Below, piece after piece: positions 42,330-51,430 of a stretch of DNA of 64,000 nt. Made by a program: the position numbers and the translations under genes. Within the stretch, counting starts at the first letter, position 1. The number at the start of each line of letters is the position of its first letter. This DNA comes from Nitrospira sp. (lineage in GTDB: Bacteria; Nitrospirota; Nitrospiria; Nitrospirales; Nitrospiraceae): positions 68,596 to 132,595 of the forward strand of contig SPAW01000026.1 in the NCBI GenBank assembly GCA_005239465.1, in the 5' to 3' direction. A model generated the notes under the pieces. That model was not told the DNA's origin. It saw only the letters and a program-made list of their open reading frames with translations, and ran no database searches.

Positions 42330-45104
42330 ATGGCTCAATTGATACACCTCACCATCAATGGTCGGCCTATTACTGCCGAAGCGGGCGATACCATCTATAT
42401 GGCCGCGCGGAAGGCCGGGATTGCGATTCCTAGTTTGTGCGTTTCGCACCATCTTGCTCCGTTTGGTTCCTGCCGACTCTGCATCTGCGAAATCGAAGGT
42501 CAGCCCGGCACACCGGCTTCCTGTACGACGCCGGTCAGACCCGATATGGTGGTGCGAACGGAGAGTCAACAAGTCATCCGACACCGGCACAATCTTGTCG
42601 AACTGTATCTGTCTGAACAGCCTGAGGGTGGCCAGACATCTGGGCCACTGCGCGAACTCGCGCGTTCATTGGAAGTCAACAAGGTCCGGTATCCCGATGG
42701 GGCGCACATAACACGCGCGGCTGTGCGAGACGACTCGAACCCTTTCTTCACCTTTGACAATGCTGTCTGCATCTCCTGCGCGCGCTGTGTCCGGGCCTGC
42801 GACGAGATTCAGGGCACGCATGCCTTGACGATGTTCGGGCGGGGATTTGAGGCTAGGCCGGCGGCAGGGCCGTACCAGCCATCAGCCATCAGCCATCAGC
42901 CATTCGCTCGCGGATTCGCCGATTCTAACTGCGTGTCCTGTGGAGCTTGTGTGAAGGAATGTCCGACCGGCGCGCTGACGGAGAAGACGGTTCTTGAGCA
43001 AGGCGCCCCTACTCGAATGGTACGCACGACCTGCGCCTATTGTGGCGTCGGCTGTGCGTTCAATGCAGGTGTGCGAGATGGACAAATCGTGCAAATGATG
43101 CCGGCTGACGACGGCCCTTCCAATCTAGGCCATGCCTGCATGAAGGGACGGTTCGGCTGGACCTATATCACCGCCGAAGATCGTGTACGAACGCCGTTGC
43201 TGCGGGAGGGGAGTAAATGGAAAGAAATTTCCTGGGATGCAGCGTTAGACCGCGTCGCGCAGGAATTCTCTCGGATTAAAGCACGGCATGGTCCCGACGC
43301 GTTGGCGACGATATCGTCCAGCCGCGGCACGAACGAAGAGAATTACCTGTTCGGCAAGTTCATGCGCTGCGTGATCGGCACCAATCATATCGACAACTGC
43401 GCCCGTGTCTGCCACAGCGCGACCGTCACCGGTATGATGGAGACGTTGGGTGCTTCTGCCGCCACCAACTCGATCGAAGATCTGGACGTTGCCAAGCTGA
43501 TCATGGTGGTCGGGGCCAATCCCACGGAATCCCATCCGGTCGTCGGCGCGCGCATCAAACAGGCGCACCGGCGCGGGGTACCGTTGATCGTGATCGATCC
43601 GCGTAAGACCGAGTTGGCTCGACTGGCGGATCTGCATCTGCAACTCGAACCAGGCACCAACGTCGCGTTGTTGAACGGGATGGGCCACGTGATCGCCAAA
43701 GAAAAACTCGTCGATTCGGTCTTTACGAGCAAGAGAACGGAAGGGCTGGATGAATGGATAAAGACGGTCGCCGAGTGCAGCCCTGAGAAGACTGCGCAGA
43801 TCACCGGCGTGCGCGCGCACCTCATTCGCAAAGCGGCTCGCCTCTATGCCTCAAGCGGGGCCTCGCTCTCTGTGCATGGGCTAGGAGTGACGGAACATCG
43901 CTGGGGGAGTCACGGCGTCATCGCGCTCGTGAATCTGGCCTTGGCCACCGGAAATATCGGCAAGCCGGGGACCGGCATCAATCCGCTGCGCGGCCAGAAC
44001 AACGTGCAAGGCGCGTCGGACGTCGGGTGCCTGCCGACCTACTTTGCCGGGTATCAGACGTTGGACGATCCGCAACTAGCTGCATTGCATCAGCAGATCA
44101 CCGGTCGGCCGTTGCCCACGAAGCGCGGCATGAAGACACCGGATATGTGGGATGCGGCGTTGGATGGACGGCTCAAAGGACTGTGGATCATCGGTTACGA
44201 TGTCGCCCAGACCGATCCGAATTTGAAGAAAGTCCACGAGGCGTTAAAGCGGGTAGAGTTTCTGGTGGTGCAAGATCTGTTTCTGAGCGAAACAACGAAG
44301 TTCGCCGATCTCGTCCTGCCTGGCGCGTGCTTTCTGGAAAAAGACGGCACGTTCACGAATCTCGAACGGCGTATCCAACGGATCAGGAAAGCGATCGACC
44401 CGCCGAACGGTATCCTCCCGGATTGGCGTGTGGTTTGCGAAGTCTCAACCCGAATGGGCTATCCCATGCCGTACCGGCATCCCTCGGAGATCATGGACGA
44501 AATCGCAAAGCTCACGCCGATGTTTGCCGGTGTATCGTACGATCGGCTGGACCAGCCTGCGGGCTTGCAGTGGCCGGTTCCGACTGCCATGCATGAAGGC
44601 ACGTCGCTGATGCACCAGGAGACATTTCCCAAGGGCAAAGCGCGCTTCGTCGCGGTGGAGTATCTGCCGCCCGGTGAAGCGGCGAGCGAAGACTATCCAT
44701 TCGTCCTGACCACTGGTCGAATCTTGCAACATTATAACTGCGGGGCCCAAACCAGGCGGACGGAGATTTTGGAGGTCGTGGATACGGACGTGCTCGAGAT
44801 GCATCCTGCCGACATGAAGCGGCTGCACCTGGATGACGGTGCCATCGTGCGCCTCGTGAGCGCTCGCGGTGAGGCGCTCCTTCCCGCCGTGAGGAGCGAA
44901 CGGGTCCTCCCAGGGCATCTTTTCACCAGTTTTCACTTCCCGGCTTCCACCGTCAATGAATTGCTCTCGTCGAGTGCGGATGAAAGCTCAAAATGTCCGG
45001 AGTACAAGGTATCCGCCGTTCGAGTGGAACCGCTTGAACGCGAAGAACTCGACGCGGAGGACGAGGAAGAACTGAGGCACATGCGACGTCAATTAATCTT
45101 GTGA
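42330..45104 (+). CDS. fdsA: Formate dehydrogenase alpha subunit, molybdenum/tungsten enzyme
   Basis: A 924-aa catalytic subunit. An N-terminal [2Fe-2S] ferredoxin domain (LCVSHHLAPFGSCRLCICEI) and two [4Fe-4S] clusters (CISCARCVRACDE; CVSCGACVKECPTG) lead to the CxxC cluster TTCAYCGVGC and the molybdopterin domain. The metal ligand is Cys361 in CARVCHSATV, not selenocysteine. ATG 42330 (MAQLIHLTING) is chosen; ATG 42306 and TTG 42252 are in frame. Near residues 183-192 an insertion encoded by a heptamer repeat (SAISHQP) interrupts the linker between clusters. Confidence 0.9.
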   Translation: MAQLIHLTINGRPITAEAGDTIYMAARKAGIAIPSLCVSHHLAPFGSCRLCICEIEGQPGTPASCTTPVRPDMVVRTESQQVIRHRHNLVELYLSEQPEGGQTSGPLRELARSLEVNKVRYPDGAHITRAAVRDDSNPFFTFDNAVCISCARCVRACDEIQGTHALTMFGRGFEARPAAGPYQPSAISHQPFARGFADSNCVSCGACVKECPTGALTEKTVLEQGAPTRMVRTTCAYCGVGCAFNAGVRDGQIVQMMPADDGPSNLGHACMKGRFGWTYITAEDRVRTPLLREGSKWKEISWDAALDRVAQEFSRIKARHGPDALATISSSRGTNEENYLFGKFMRCVIGTNHIDNCARVCHSATVTGMMETLGASAATNSIEDLDVAKLIMVVGANPTESHPVVGARIKQAHRRGVPLIVIDPRKTELARLADLHLQLEPGTNVALLNGMGHVIAKEKLVDSVFTSKRTEGLDEWIKTVAECSPEKTAQITGVRAHLIRKAARLYASSGASLSVHGLGVTEHRWGSHGVIALVNLALATGNIGKPGTGINPLRGQNNVQGASDVGCLPTYFAGYQTLDDPQLAALHQQITGRPLPTKRGMKTPDMWDAALDGRLKGLWIIGYDVAQTDPNLKKVHEALKRVEFLVVQDLFLSETTKFADLVLPGACFLEKDGTFTNLERRIQRIRKAIDPPNGILPDWRVVCEVSTRMGYPMPYRHPSEIMDEIAKLTPMFAGVSYDRLDQPAGLQWPVPTAMHEGTSLMHQETFPKGKARFVAVEYLPPGEAASEDYPFVLTTGRILQHYNCGAQTRRTEILEVVDTDVLEMHPADMKRLHLDDGAIVRLVSARGEALLPAVRSERVLPGHLFTSFHFPASTVNELLSSSADESSKCPEYKVSAVRVEPLEREELDAEDEEELRHMRRQLIL
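42876..42906 (+). repeat. Heptamer arm inserted in frame within fdsA (locus g)
   Basis: Three exact tandem copies of AGCCATC followed by AGCCATT, adding about seven to ten codons (PSAISHQP). Three 7-nt units equal 21 nt, so the frame is kept. No complementary arm is seen nearby. Confidence 0.85.
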
Positions 45105-45107
45105 AGG

Positions 45108-45190
45108 AAGCGATCAGCCATCAGCGTTCAGCTGTCAGCTCGAATTATGCCTCCGGAGCTCAAGGCTGAGAGCTGAGTGCTGAAAGCTTA
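45108..45190. repeat. Heptamer-word hairpin (locus h)
   Basis: Left GATCAGC CATCAGC GTTCAGC TGTCAGC; right AAGGCTG AGAGCTG AGTGCTG AAAGCTT. Each side is a run of 7-nt units and the sides are complementary (TCAGC with GCTGA). Lies between fdsA and the formate channel gene. Confidence 0.85.
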
Positions 45191-45197
45191 ATAACCA

Positions 45198-46040
45198 ATG
45201 GAACAGTCGAATCCCCTGACGCTCGATGCCTACGCACCGGCTCAGATCGCCGAGCGTGTCTGCAAGATCGGGTTGGCGAAAGTCACCACGCCGGTCCCGA
45301 CGATGATTGCGCTGGCTCTCTTGGCAGGAGCGTTTATCTCGCTGGGCGCTCTGTTTTACACCGTCACCGTGACGACCGGGAACGATGCCGCGGTCCCATT
45401 CGGGCTCCTCCGCCTCGCGGGGGGCGTGACGTTTAGCCTGGGCCTTGTGTTGGTTGTCGTGGGCGGAGCGGAGCTCTTTACCGGAAACAATCTCATCGCT
45501 ATGGCCTGGGCCGTCGGCTGTGTCCGGACGAGCCAAGTGGTCAAGAATTGGTGGTGGGTTTATATCGGCAACCTCCTCGGTGCAGTCGGCACTTCCGCCC
45601 TTGTGTTGCTGGCCGGCGTGCACACCATGAGCGACGGCGCGGTCGGGGAGACGATGGTCCAGATCGCGCGCAGCAAGATCGCGCTCGATCCGGTCTCGGC
45701 CCTTGCGCGCGGCATCCTCTGCAACGTGCTGGTCTGTCTGGCAGTCTGGTTGTGCATGGGAGCGCGGAGCGTCGCGGACAAGATCCTCGCCATTCTTTTC
45801 CCCATCAGTGCCTTCGTGGCCTGCGGATTCGAGCACTCAGTCGCTAATATGTATTTCCTTCCGATCGGCATTGTGCTGGCAGCCGGCGGTCCAGCCCCGC
45901 TTTCAGTTCTCGGAGCATTGAGCAATCTCTTGCTGGTGACGATCGGTAACATCCTTGGAGGGACGATCCTAGTGGCCTTGGTCTATTGGTTTGTGTATCT
46001 TCGCGGTGGCAGCGAGGGGCATCCGGAACGCGTAGGGTAA
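45198..46040 (+). CDS. Formate/nitrite channel (FocA/NirC family)
   Basis: A 280-aa protein with six membrane helices and FNT signatures: GAELFTGNNLIAMAWAVG, KNWWWVYIGNLLGA, ARGILCNVLVCLAVW and CGFEHSVANMYFLPIG. Whether it carries formate or nitrite cannot be decided from sequence; the adjacent formate dehydrogenase favours formate, but Nitrospira also move nitrite. Located 93 bp after fdsA across a hairpin. Confidence 0.88.
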   Translation: MEQSNPLTLDAYAPAQIAERVCKIGLAKVTTPVPTMIALALLAGAFISLGALFYTVTVTTGNDAAVPFGLLRLAGGVTFSLGLVLVVVGGAELFTGNNLIAMAWAVGCVRTSQVVKNWWWVYIGNLLGAVGTSALVLLAGVHTMSDGAVGETMVQIARSKIALDPVSALARGILCNVLVCLAVWLCMGARSVADKILAILFPISAFVACGFEHSVANMYFLPIGIVLAAGGPAPLSVLGALSNLLLVTIGNILGGTILVALVYWFVYLRGGSEGHPERVG

Positions 46041-46068
46041 CCACTGTTCCCTCAGAAAGAGGTCCAAC

Positions 46069-47208
46069 ATGGCAATTGAAACGAACAAACAAGAGTCGAA
46101 GAAGCTTACGTTGAGCGTGATCAAGGCGGACATCGGTGGGTGGGTCGGTCACTCGGCTATCCATCCGGCTTTGATCGAGGATGCGAGAGAGAAACTCGCG
46201 GCGGCCAAAACAAGTGGGGTGCTGCTGGACTATCACGTGTCGGCCTGCGGGGATGACTTGCAGCTCATCATGACGCACCGTTATGGCGTTGATCATCCGG
46301 ACATTCACCGTCTCGCCTGGGAGACCTTCGTGGCCGGAACGCAGGTGGCCAAGGACCTCCATCTCTATGGAGCGGGGCAGGATCTGCTCGCCGATGCTTT
46401 CAGCGGGAATGTCAGGGGCCAGGGGCCCGGCGTGGCTGAGATGGAATTCGTTGAACGGAAATCAGAACCGGTCCTGATCTTTATGGCCGACAAGGCCTCG
46501 GCAGGGGCGTGGAACCTTCCTCTCTATAAAATGTTCGCCGATCCCTTCACGACGTCCGGCCTTGTCATTGCGCCGACGTTGCATCAGGGATTCCGATTCG
46601 AGGTCCTTGACGTCTACGAACACAAGAAAATCACCTTCGACTGCCCGGAAGACCTCTACGACATGCTCATGTTTATCGGCTCGCCCGGAAAATTCACGGT
46701 GAAACATGTCTTTTCTCGCGCAGACGGGACTATTGCGGCAGCCTCGTCGACGGAGCGCCTCTCGCTCATCGCGGGAAAGTACGTCGGCAAGGACGACCCA
46801 GTCATGATCGTGCGAGCGCAGCAGAATTTTCCTGCCGTGGGAGAAGTGCTGGAACCGTTTCGCTACCCCTGGATTATCGAAGGCTGGATGCGGGGCTCGC
46901 ATTACGGCCCGCTCATGCCGGTGTCGGTGAAGCAAGCGACGCCGACCAGGTTCGACGGTCCTCCGCGCGTAGCCTGCATCGGGTTTCAGCTGGCCGATGG
47001 CCGACTCATCGGGCCGCGCGATATGTTCGACGATCCGTCCTACGATGAAGCGCGGCGAGATGCCAATCGGATAGCGGATGTTCTGCGTCTACATGGCCCC
47101 TTCGAGCCGCACCGCTTGCCCCTCGACGAGATGGAGTATACAACCATGCCGCAGATCATGAAGAAGTTGGTAGGCCGTTGGGTTAAGGTCGAGGGGAAAA
47201 AAGGATGA
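46069..47208 (+). CDS. Fructose-1,6-bisphosphate aldolase/phosphatase (archaeal type V)
   Basis: A 379-aa enzyme with the FBPA/P signatures LSVIKADIGGWVGHSAIHP, DYHVSACGDDLQLIMTH and AFSGNVRGQGPGVAEME. It makes fructose-6-phosphate directly from triose phosphates, a strictly gluconeogenic activity. It overlaps the following phosphofructokinase gene by 4 bp, so the two opposing enzymes were co-translated before the latter was disrupted. Confidence 0.88.
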   Translation: MAIETNKQESKKLTLSVIKADIGGWVGHSAIHPALIEDAREKLAAAKTSGVLLDYHVSACGDDLQLIMTHRYGVDHPDIHRLAWETFVAGTQVAKDLHLYGAGQDLLADAFSGNVRGQGPGVAEMEFVERKSEPVLIFMADKASAGAWNLPLYKMFADPFTTSGLVIAPTLHQGFRFEVLDVYEHKKITFDCPEDLYDMLMFIGSPGKFTVKHVFSRADGTIAAASSTERLSLIAGKYVGKDDPVMIVRAQQNFPAVGEVLEPFRYPWIIEGWMRGSHYGPLMPVSVKQATPTRFDGPPRVACIGFQLADGRLIGPRDMFDDPSYDEARRDANRIADVLRLHGPFEPHRLPLDEMEYTTMPQIMKKLVGRWVKVEGKKG

Positions 47209-48417
47209 CATTGCAGCGAACGACTGTCGGTATCTTGGTCGGGGGCGGACCGGCGCCCGGCATCAACAGCGTGATTAGCGCGGTCACGATCCGCAGCATT
47301 CACGGCGGGTGTGATGTAGTCGGTATTCTCGACGGTTTCAAATGGCTGATGGAGGGGAGCACAAGTCGGGTTAGGCCACTCTCCATTGAGGAAGTCAACC
47401 GGATTCACTTCCAAGGCGGGTCGTATTTGGGAACCTCGCGGGCGAACCCAACCAAGAAGGCCAAGCATCTCGATAACGTCCTGTCGGCCTTAACGGGGCT
47501 TGGGATCATGCGGCTCGTGACCATCGGCGGCGATGATACGGCATTCTCCGCGCTCAAGCTTGAGGAACGATCGTCCGGCCGCATCCAAATCGTGCATGTG
47601 CCCAAAACCATCGACAATGACCTCGACCTTCCCTATGGTATTCCGACGTTCGGGTTTCAAACGGCGCGTCATTTCGGCGTGGAGATCGTCAAGAAACTTT
47701 GTTGTAACGATGGGACGCAAGGCCGGCCACTTGGCGCTGGGAATCGGCAAGGCCTCCGGCGCCACGTTGACGGTGATTCCCGAAGAATTTCGCGAGCGAC
47801 CTGTGAAGCTGCACCGTCTTCTGGATCTCTTGATCGGAACGATCATCAAACGTCTCAACAGCGGGCGAGCCGATGGCGTCGTCGTGCTGGCTGAGGGCTT
47901 GGTCGAGATTCTCGATCCACAGGATTTGGGAGGGCTGGAGCATGTCGAGCGAGACGAGCACGGCCACCTGCGATTGGCCGAGGTGGATATCGGCGGCCTG
48001 CTGCGGCGAGAAGCGACGAAGGGGATGAAAGCCTTGGGACTCTCTATCTCGATCGTGTCCAAGACTATCGGCTACGAATTGCGCTGTGCGGACCCGATTC
48101 CCTACGACATCGAATACACTCGCGATCTCGGCTACTGTGCCGCGCAGTATCTGCTCGATGGGGGGACGGCGGCGATGGTGTCGATCCAGGACGGCCGGTT
48201 CACGCCGATTCCGTTCAAGCAGATGGTGGACCCCGCCACCGGGCGGGCAAAGGTCAGGATGGTGGACATCGGTTCCCAGTCCTATCAGATCGCCCGGCAA
48301 TACATGATTCGACTCACGGATGGTGACTTCAACGATCCGGCCGTACTTGGCCGCTGCGCCGCACTGGCCGGTCTGTCGCCGGAGGCATTTCGGAATCGGT
48401 TTGCCAATGTTGGCTGA
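47205..48417 (+). pseudogene. 6-phosphofructokinase (PPi-type) disrupted by a small deletion
   Basis: The first frame gives a normal N-terminus (TVGILVGGGPAPGINSVISA, GGDDTAFSA, PKTIDNDLDLPYG, GFQTARHFGVEIVKK). It breaks near 47700, and sense resumes in another frame as FVVTMGRKAGHLALGIGKA to the end. About 11 residues normally between these blocks are missing, consistent with a deletion of 3k+2 bp. GGDD instead of GGDG suggests a pyrophosphate-dependent enzyme. Both pieces alone are incomplete. Confidence 0.82.
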
Positions 48418-48453
48418 GCAGGATCTGAATCACCAGACGAAAGGACATGTGAC

Positions 48454-49311
48454 ATGAAAGTCTTAGCGGCAACGGATGGGTCAAAGTATGGCCGGTGGGC
48501 AATCGAATGGCTGGCACAGGTGCCGTTCAGCGTCCAGCCGGTGGTTCGCGTGCTGCATGTCGTCGACGTGGCCGGCTTGCGCGCGCCCTTTATGATTCAG
48601 CCCGTGATCGTTGGGACAGAACGTTATCTCCAGGCTGAAATAAAGCGGATGGAGATGACCGCGAAGGCGACGAAAAATCAATCGGCGTTGTTGCTGGCTT
48701 CGTTGGGTTTGAGTGGAACGGTGGTCGTGGATCGCGGTGGAGTCGCCGCGACAATCGTCAAGCACGCCAAACGAGGCATCGGTCTTCTGTCGATCGGCTC
48801 GCGCGGGCTCGATGCGTTAGATCGCTTTATGCTGGGTAGCGCATCGAACCACGCGATCCACCATGCCCCCTGTTCAGTGCTGGTGGTGAAGGAGGCGCCT
48901 CGACCTGTGCAACAGATTCTGTTGGCCATCGATGGCTCGCCGGCATCAGATAAAGCGGTCCGGTTTCTGCTCCGTCATTTCAATCCCACCCCCGATGGCC
49001 CTAATCATGAACCGGTTATGGTGACCGTTGTGCATGTGATGCCGTACCTGAAGTACCCCGAACTGCGTGAGGCCGGGAGAGCGGTGGTGCAGCGCTACGT
49101 GGACAAGGTGGCGAAAGTCGGTTTCCAGGTGCGCGAGGCCATGAGGCTGGGGAAGCCGGCTGATGAAATCCTCACAGTGGCCAAACAGCACAAGGCGGAT
49201 TTAATTATCACCGGCGCCAAGGGATTGGGCGCGATCGGCCGAGTGTTGCTCGGCAGTGTCTCGACCCGCGTGGTTCAGCATGCCACCTGTTCCGTGCTCG
49301 TGGTTCGATGA
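48454..49311 (+). CDS. Tandem universal stress protein (two UspA domains)
   Basis: A 285-aa protein. The first UspA domain (MKVLAATDGSKYGRWAIEWL to GSRGLDALDRFMLGSASNH) and the second (ILLAIDGSPASDKAVRFLLR to GAKGLGAIGRVLLGSVSTRV) both keep the G-x2-G-x9-G(S) nucleotide motif. It is the last gene of the long rightward set, 36 bp after the broken phosphofructokinase. Confidence 0.87.
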   Translation: MKVLAATDGSKYGRWAIEWLAQVPFSVQPVVRVLHVVDVAGLRAPFMIQPVIVGTERYLQAEIKRMEMTAKATKNQSALLLASLGLSGTVVVDRGGVAATIVKHAKRGIGLLSIGSRGLDALDRFMLGSASNHAIHHAPCSVLVVKEAPRPVQQILLAIDGSPASDKAVRFLLRHFNPTPDGPNHEPVMVTVVHVMPYLKYPELREAGRAVVQRYVDKVAKVGFQVREAMRLGKPADEILTVAKQHKADLIITGAKGLGAIGRVLLGSVSTRVVQHATCSVLVVR

Positions 49312-49321
49312 CGGACCAGCG

Positions 49322-49410
49322 GAGCCCCACGGCGTCATCCATTCTCCCTCCGTAGCAGGCTACTGCGAAGAACGGACAGCCGTGGCTTCCTGCGAAGGCG
49401 GGTGAGACGA
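49322..49410. repeat. GAGCCCCACGGC-type repeat, copy 1
   Basis: Begins GAGCCCCACGGC and ends CAGCCGTGGCTTCCTGCG then AGGCGGGTG. The second copy at 51.66 kb has the same ends with a shorter middle. Complementary ends can form a hairpin. The rest of the 250-bp gap holds nothing recognisable. Confidence 0.6.
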
Positions 49411-49562
49411 GTCCATCAGTGGGAGCATCGTTTTAGGGGATATTTCTGAACCTCTCGCCGAAGCACGATCGTTGATCCTGGGCCAATGATGAACGTTGAG
49501 TTTGTTGCGCTACCGATGACTCGGCCGAGCTCCTAGGCCATGCGACTATTTGTGAGGCTTTC

Positions 49563-50194
49563 ATGACTCCATTGATCAAGATGAATCAGGACGGCCTTCC
49601 TGATCGCTTGCTCACGGGCCTTTCGAAGATCGGTTTGGTCATGAAGAGCTGAACCTGGCGACGGTTGGGCCAGCAGGATGTCGGGCCCTTGCAGGTCCAG
49701 GTGCTGACTTTTCTCCGGTCGCGGCCCAATCGGTCGGCTACCGTCTCGACGATTGCCAGAGAATTGTTGGTCAAGCTGCCCACTGCCTCCGAAGTCATCC
49801 GGACGCTTGAGCACAAGCGGCTTGTGCGCCGCCGTCGTACGGAAATCGACAACCGCATCGTCACGGTTCATCTGACCGCGAAAGGCGCGAAAGCTGCCAA
49901 GTAGTGAACGGGTGGCCGGAGATCCCGGCTGCTGCGACTCAGCACCTTTCAACGCAAGAGCAGGTTGGCCTCCTGACTGTCCCTTTGAAACTCATTCGCG
50001 CCCTGCAGTTGCAGGGAGAGATTCCCGTTGCACGCATGTGCGTCTTCTGCCAGCATTTCCGTCCGCACGCGCACGCACATTCGGACCAGCCCCATCACTG
50101 TCAGTTCTTCAACGTTCCGTTCGGGGATCGAGCCCTCCGCCTCGATTGCCCGGAATATGTCGCAGCCCCCACAGCCCAAGCTCAGGAAGCCTGA
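49563..50194 (+). pseudogene. MarR-type regulator with C-terminal Cys-rich domain, two lesions
   Basis: The reading MTPLIKMNQDGLPDRLLTGL-SKIGLVMKS ends at an in-frame TGA (49650-49652), then continues TWRRLGQQDVGPLQVQVLTF through a winged helix (ATVSTIARELLVKLPTASEV, RLVRRRRTEIDNR). Just after AKGAKAAK the frame shifts, and VNGWPEIPAAATQHL leads to RMCVFCQHFRPHAHAHSDQP and LRLDCPEY, the Cys/His domain often fused to such regulators. One CGA-to-TGA change plus a 1-nt deletion would explain it. A separate 96-aa gene starting GTG 49904 is an alternative. Confidence 0.65.
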
Positions 50195-50306
50195 AGCCGA
50201 TTGCGCCGGGCTATTCGCGTTGAACCGTCACGAAAAATGCGGGCTAACGACATTCCCGTCACGCCAGCGCGAGATGAGTGGTTGAGGTCGGACGCTACTT
50301 GGCGGG

Positions 50307-50834
50307 TCATTCTTTCCCGCGCACATACAGAGCTTGGTCTGCCTCAATCTGGGTAAACAAATCATCCAAGGCCAGCTGGAGCGCGGCTTCGATAGGGTCA
50401 CGGTCGGAAGCAGTGACCCACCGCACCGATGATCCCGCCACGACATGTTCAACGAGATAGGCTTTGATGAGCTGGGCTGTCTCGCTCATCTCCGCCTGCA
50501 ATCGGATGCGATAGTGATAGCGATCGCGAGAGGTCAGCGCCAATTTCGTGGTAATGCGGAGAGTGAGATCGGCGGGGTTAGTGGAGACCGAACTGAACGT
50601 GTCCCGTTGCTGCACGTACCGGATGAACGCCTGACTCATGTCGCGGTGCGGCCATTCCAGCAAAGCAATGCCCGGCATATGGTCTGCGCCTTCCATCAAG
50701 AGCGGGCCGATAGCTATCTGAAGGGATCGGGGGATCGTCGTTGACGTGGGGCCAGCGGGAAGGGGATTCACCTGGATTCGGTGAACGCATCCGGCGAGTA
50801 CGATCAGCAGGAGGATGAGGAGCCTGACATGCAT
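50307..50834 (-). CDS. Lipoprotein, unknown function
   Basis: A 175-aa envelope lipoprotein: signal LLILLLIVLAGC with lipid-anchored Cys at residue 16. The mature part shows alternating strands (IAIGPLLMEGADHM, DLTLRITTKLALTSRDRYHY) and a C-terminal helix. I do not recognise the family. Another lipoprotein is encoded just upstream on the same strand. Confidence 0.6.
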   Translation of the reverse strand: MHVRLLILLLIVLAGCVHRIQVNPLPAGPTSTTIPRSLQIAIGPLLMEGADHMPGIALLEWPHRDMSQAFIRYVQQRDTFSSVSTNPADLTLRITTKLALTSRDRYHYRIRLQAEMSETAQLIKAYLVEHVVAGSSVRWVTASDRDPIEAALQLALDDLFTQIEADQALYVRGKE

Positions 50835-50902
50835 GGCATGGGGACGGAGTCAAGAGAACGGATGTCGACAAGCAGACGTCATAGATGTCCTGACCGGTGA
50901 TT

Positions 50903-51394
50903 CTAAGGAGTCATCCGGTTGGAGGCCGGCGACACAATATTCAGATCCTTGAGCGCTCGCGCGGCCTGTTCCCGGTATGTTCGCTCTGCCGGGTTGGTGT
51001 AGGCGTCGACCACACGCTGATAGGACGCACGGGCCTTGTCCGTCTGTTGCTTGATGGCGAAGTACTGGCCCAGCGCAATCCAGTTTTGCGCCGCCGTTTC
51101 CCTGGCCGTTTTCATCAGGGCAAACTCCCGCTCGACCTGAAACGTCCCTTGGAATTGAGCCCGTTTCCGGACGGTCTCTGCCATCTGAGCAGCCATGGCT
51201 TCGATCTGTTGATTCTCATGAACGGCGGCTCCCACCCGATTGGCCTTGAGATGGGCGTAGAAGTCCTCGACGTGGTCTTTTATGACGTCCGCTCGCTGTT
51301 GATAGGTATCGTGCGCGCAGCTTGACACAATCAAGGCGAGAAGGGCGAGGGTGCACACAATCGGGCGGGTGAAGGGGTGGCAAGGAATCGTCAT
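50903..51394 (-). CDS. Lipoprotein with helical repeat, unknown function
   Basis: Start chosen at MTIPCHPFTRP (51394), which puts a signal peptide with lipobox VSSC in the proper place; an upstream in-frame ATG gives an atypically long N-terminus. The mature part is alpha-helical (about residues 40-150), with a TPR-like segment IALGQYFAIKQQTDKARASY. An envelope scaffold or partner role is plausible but unproven. Confidence 0.6.
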   Translation of the reverse strand: MTIPCHPFTRPIVCTLALLALIVSSCAHDTYQQRADVIKDHVEDFYAHLKANRVGAAVHENQQIEAMAAQMAETVRKRAQFQGTFQVEREFALMKTARETAAQNWIALGQYFAIKQQTDKARASYQRVVDAYTNPAERTYREQAARALKDLNIVSPASNRMTP

Positions 51395-51430
51395 GTGGCC
51401 CTCACAAGAGAAATGCTTGGGGTAGGTCAA

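Noticed and set aside
42876-42906. Tandem repeats considered as a CRISPR array
   Set aside because: The units are 7 nt with no spacers; the word repeats elsewhere also lack the repeat-spacer pattern.
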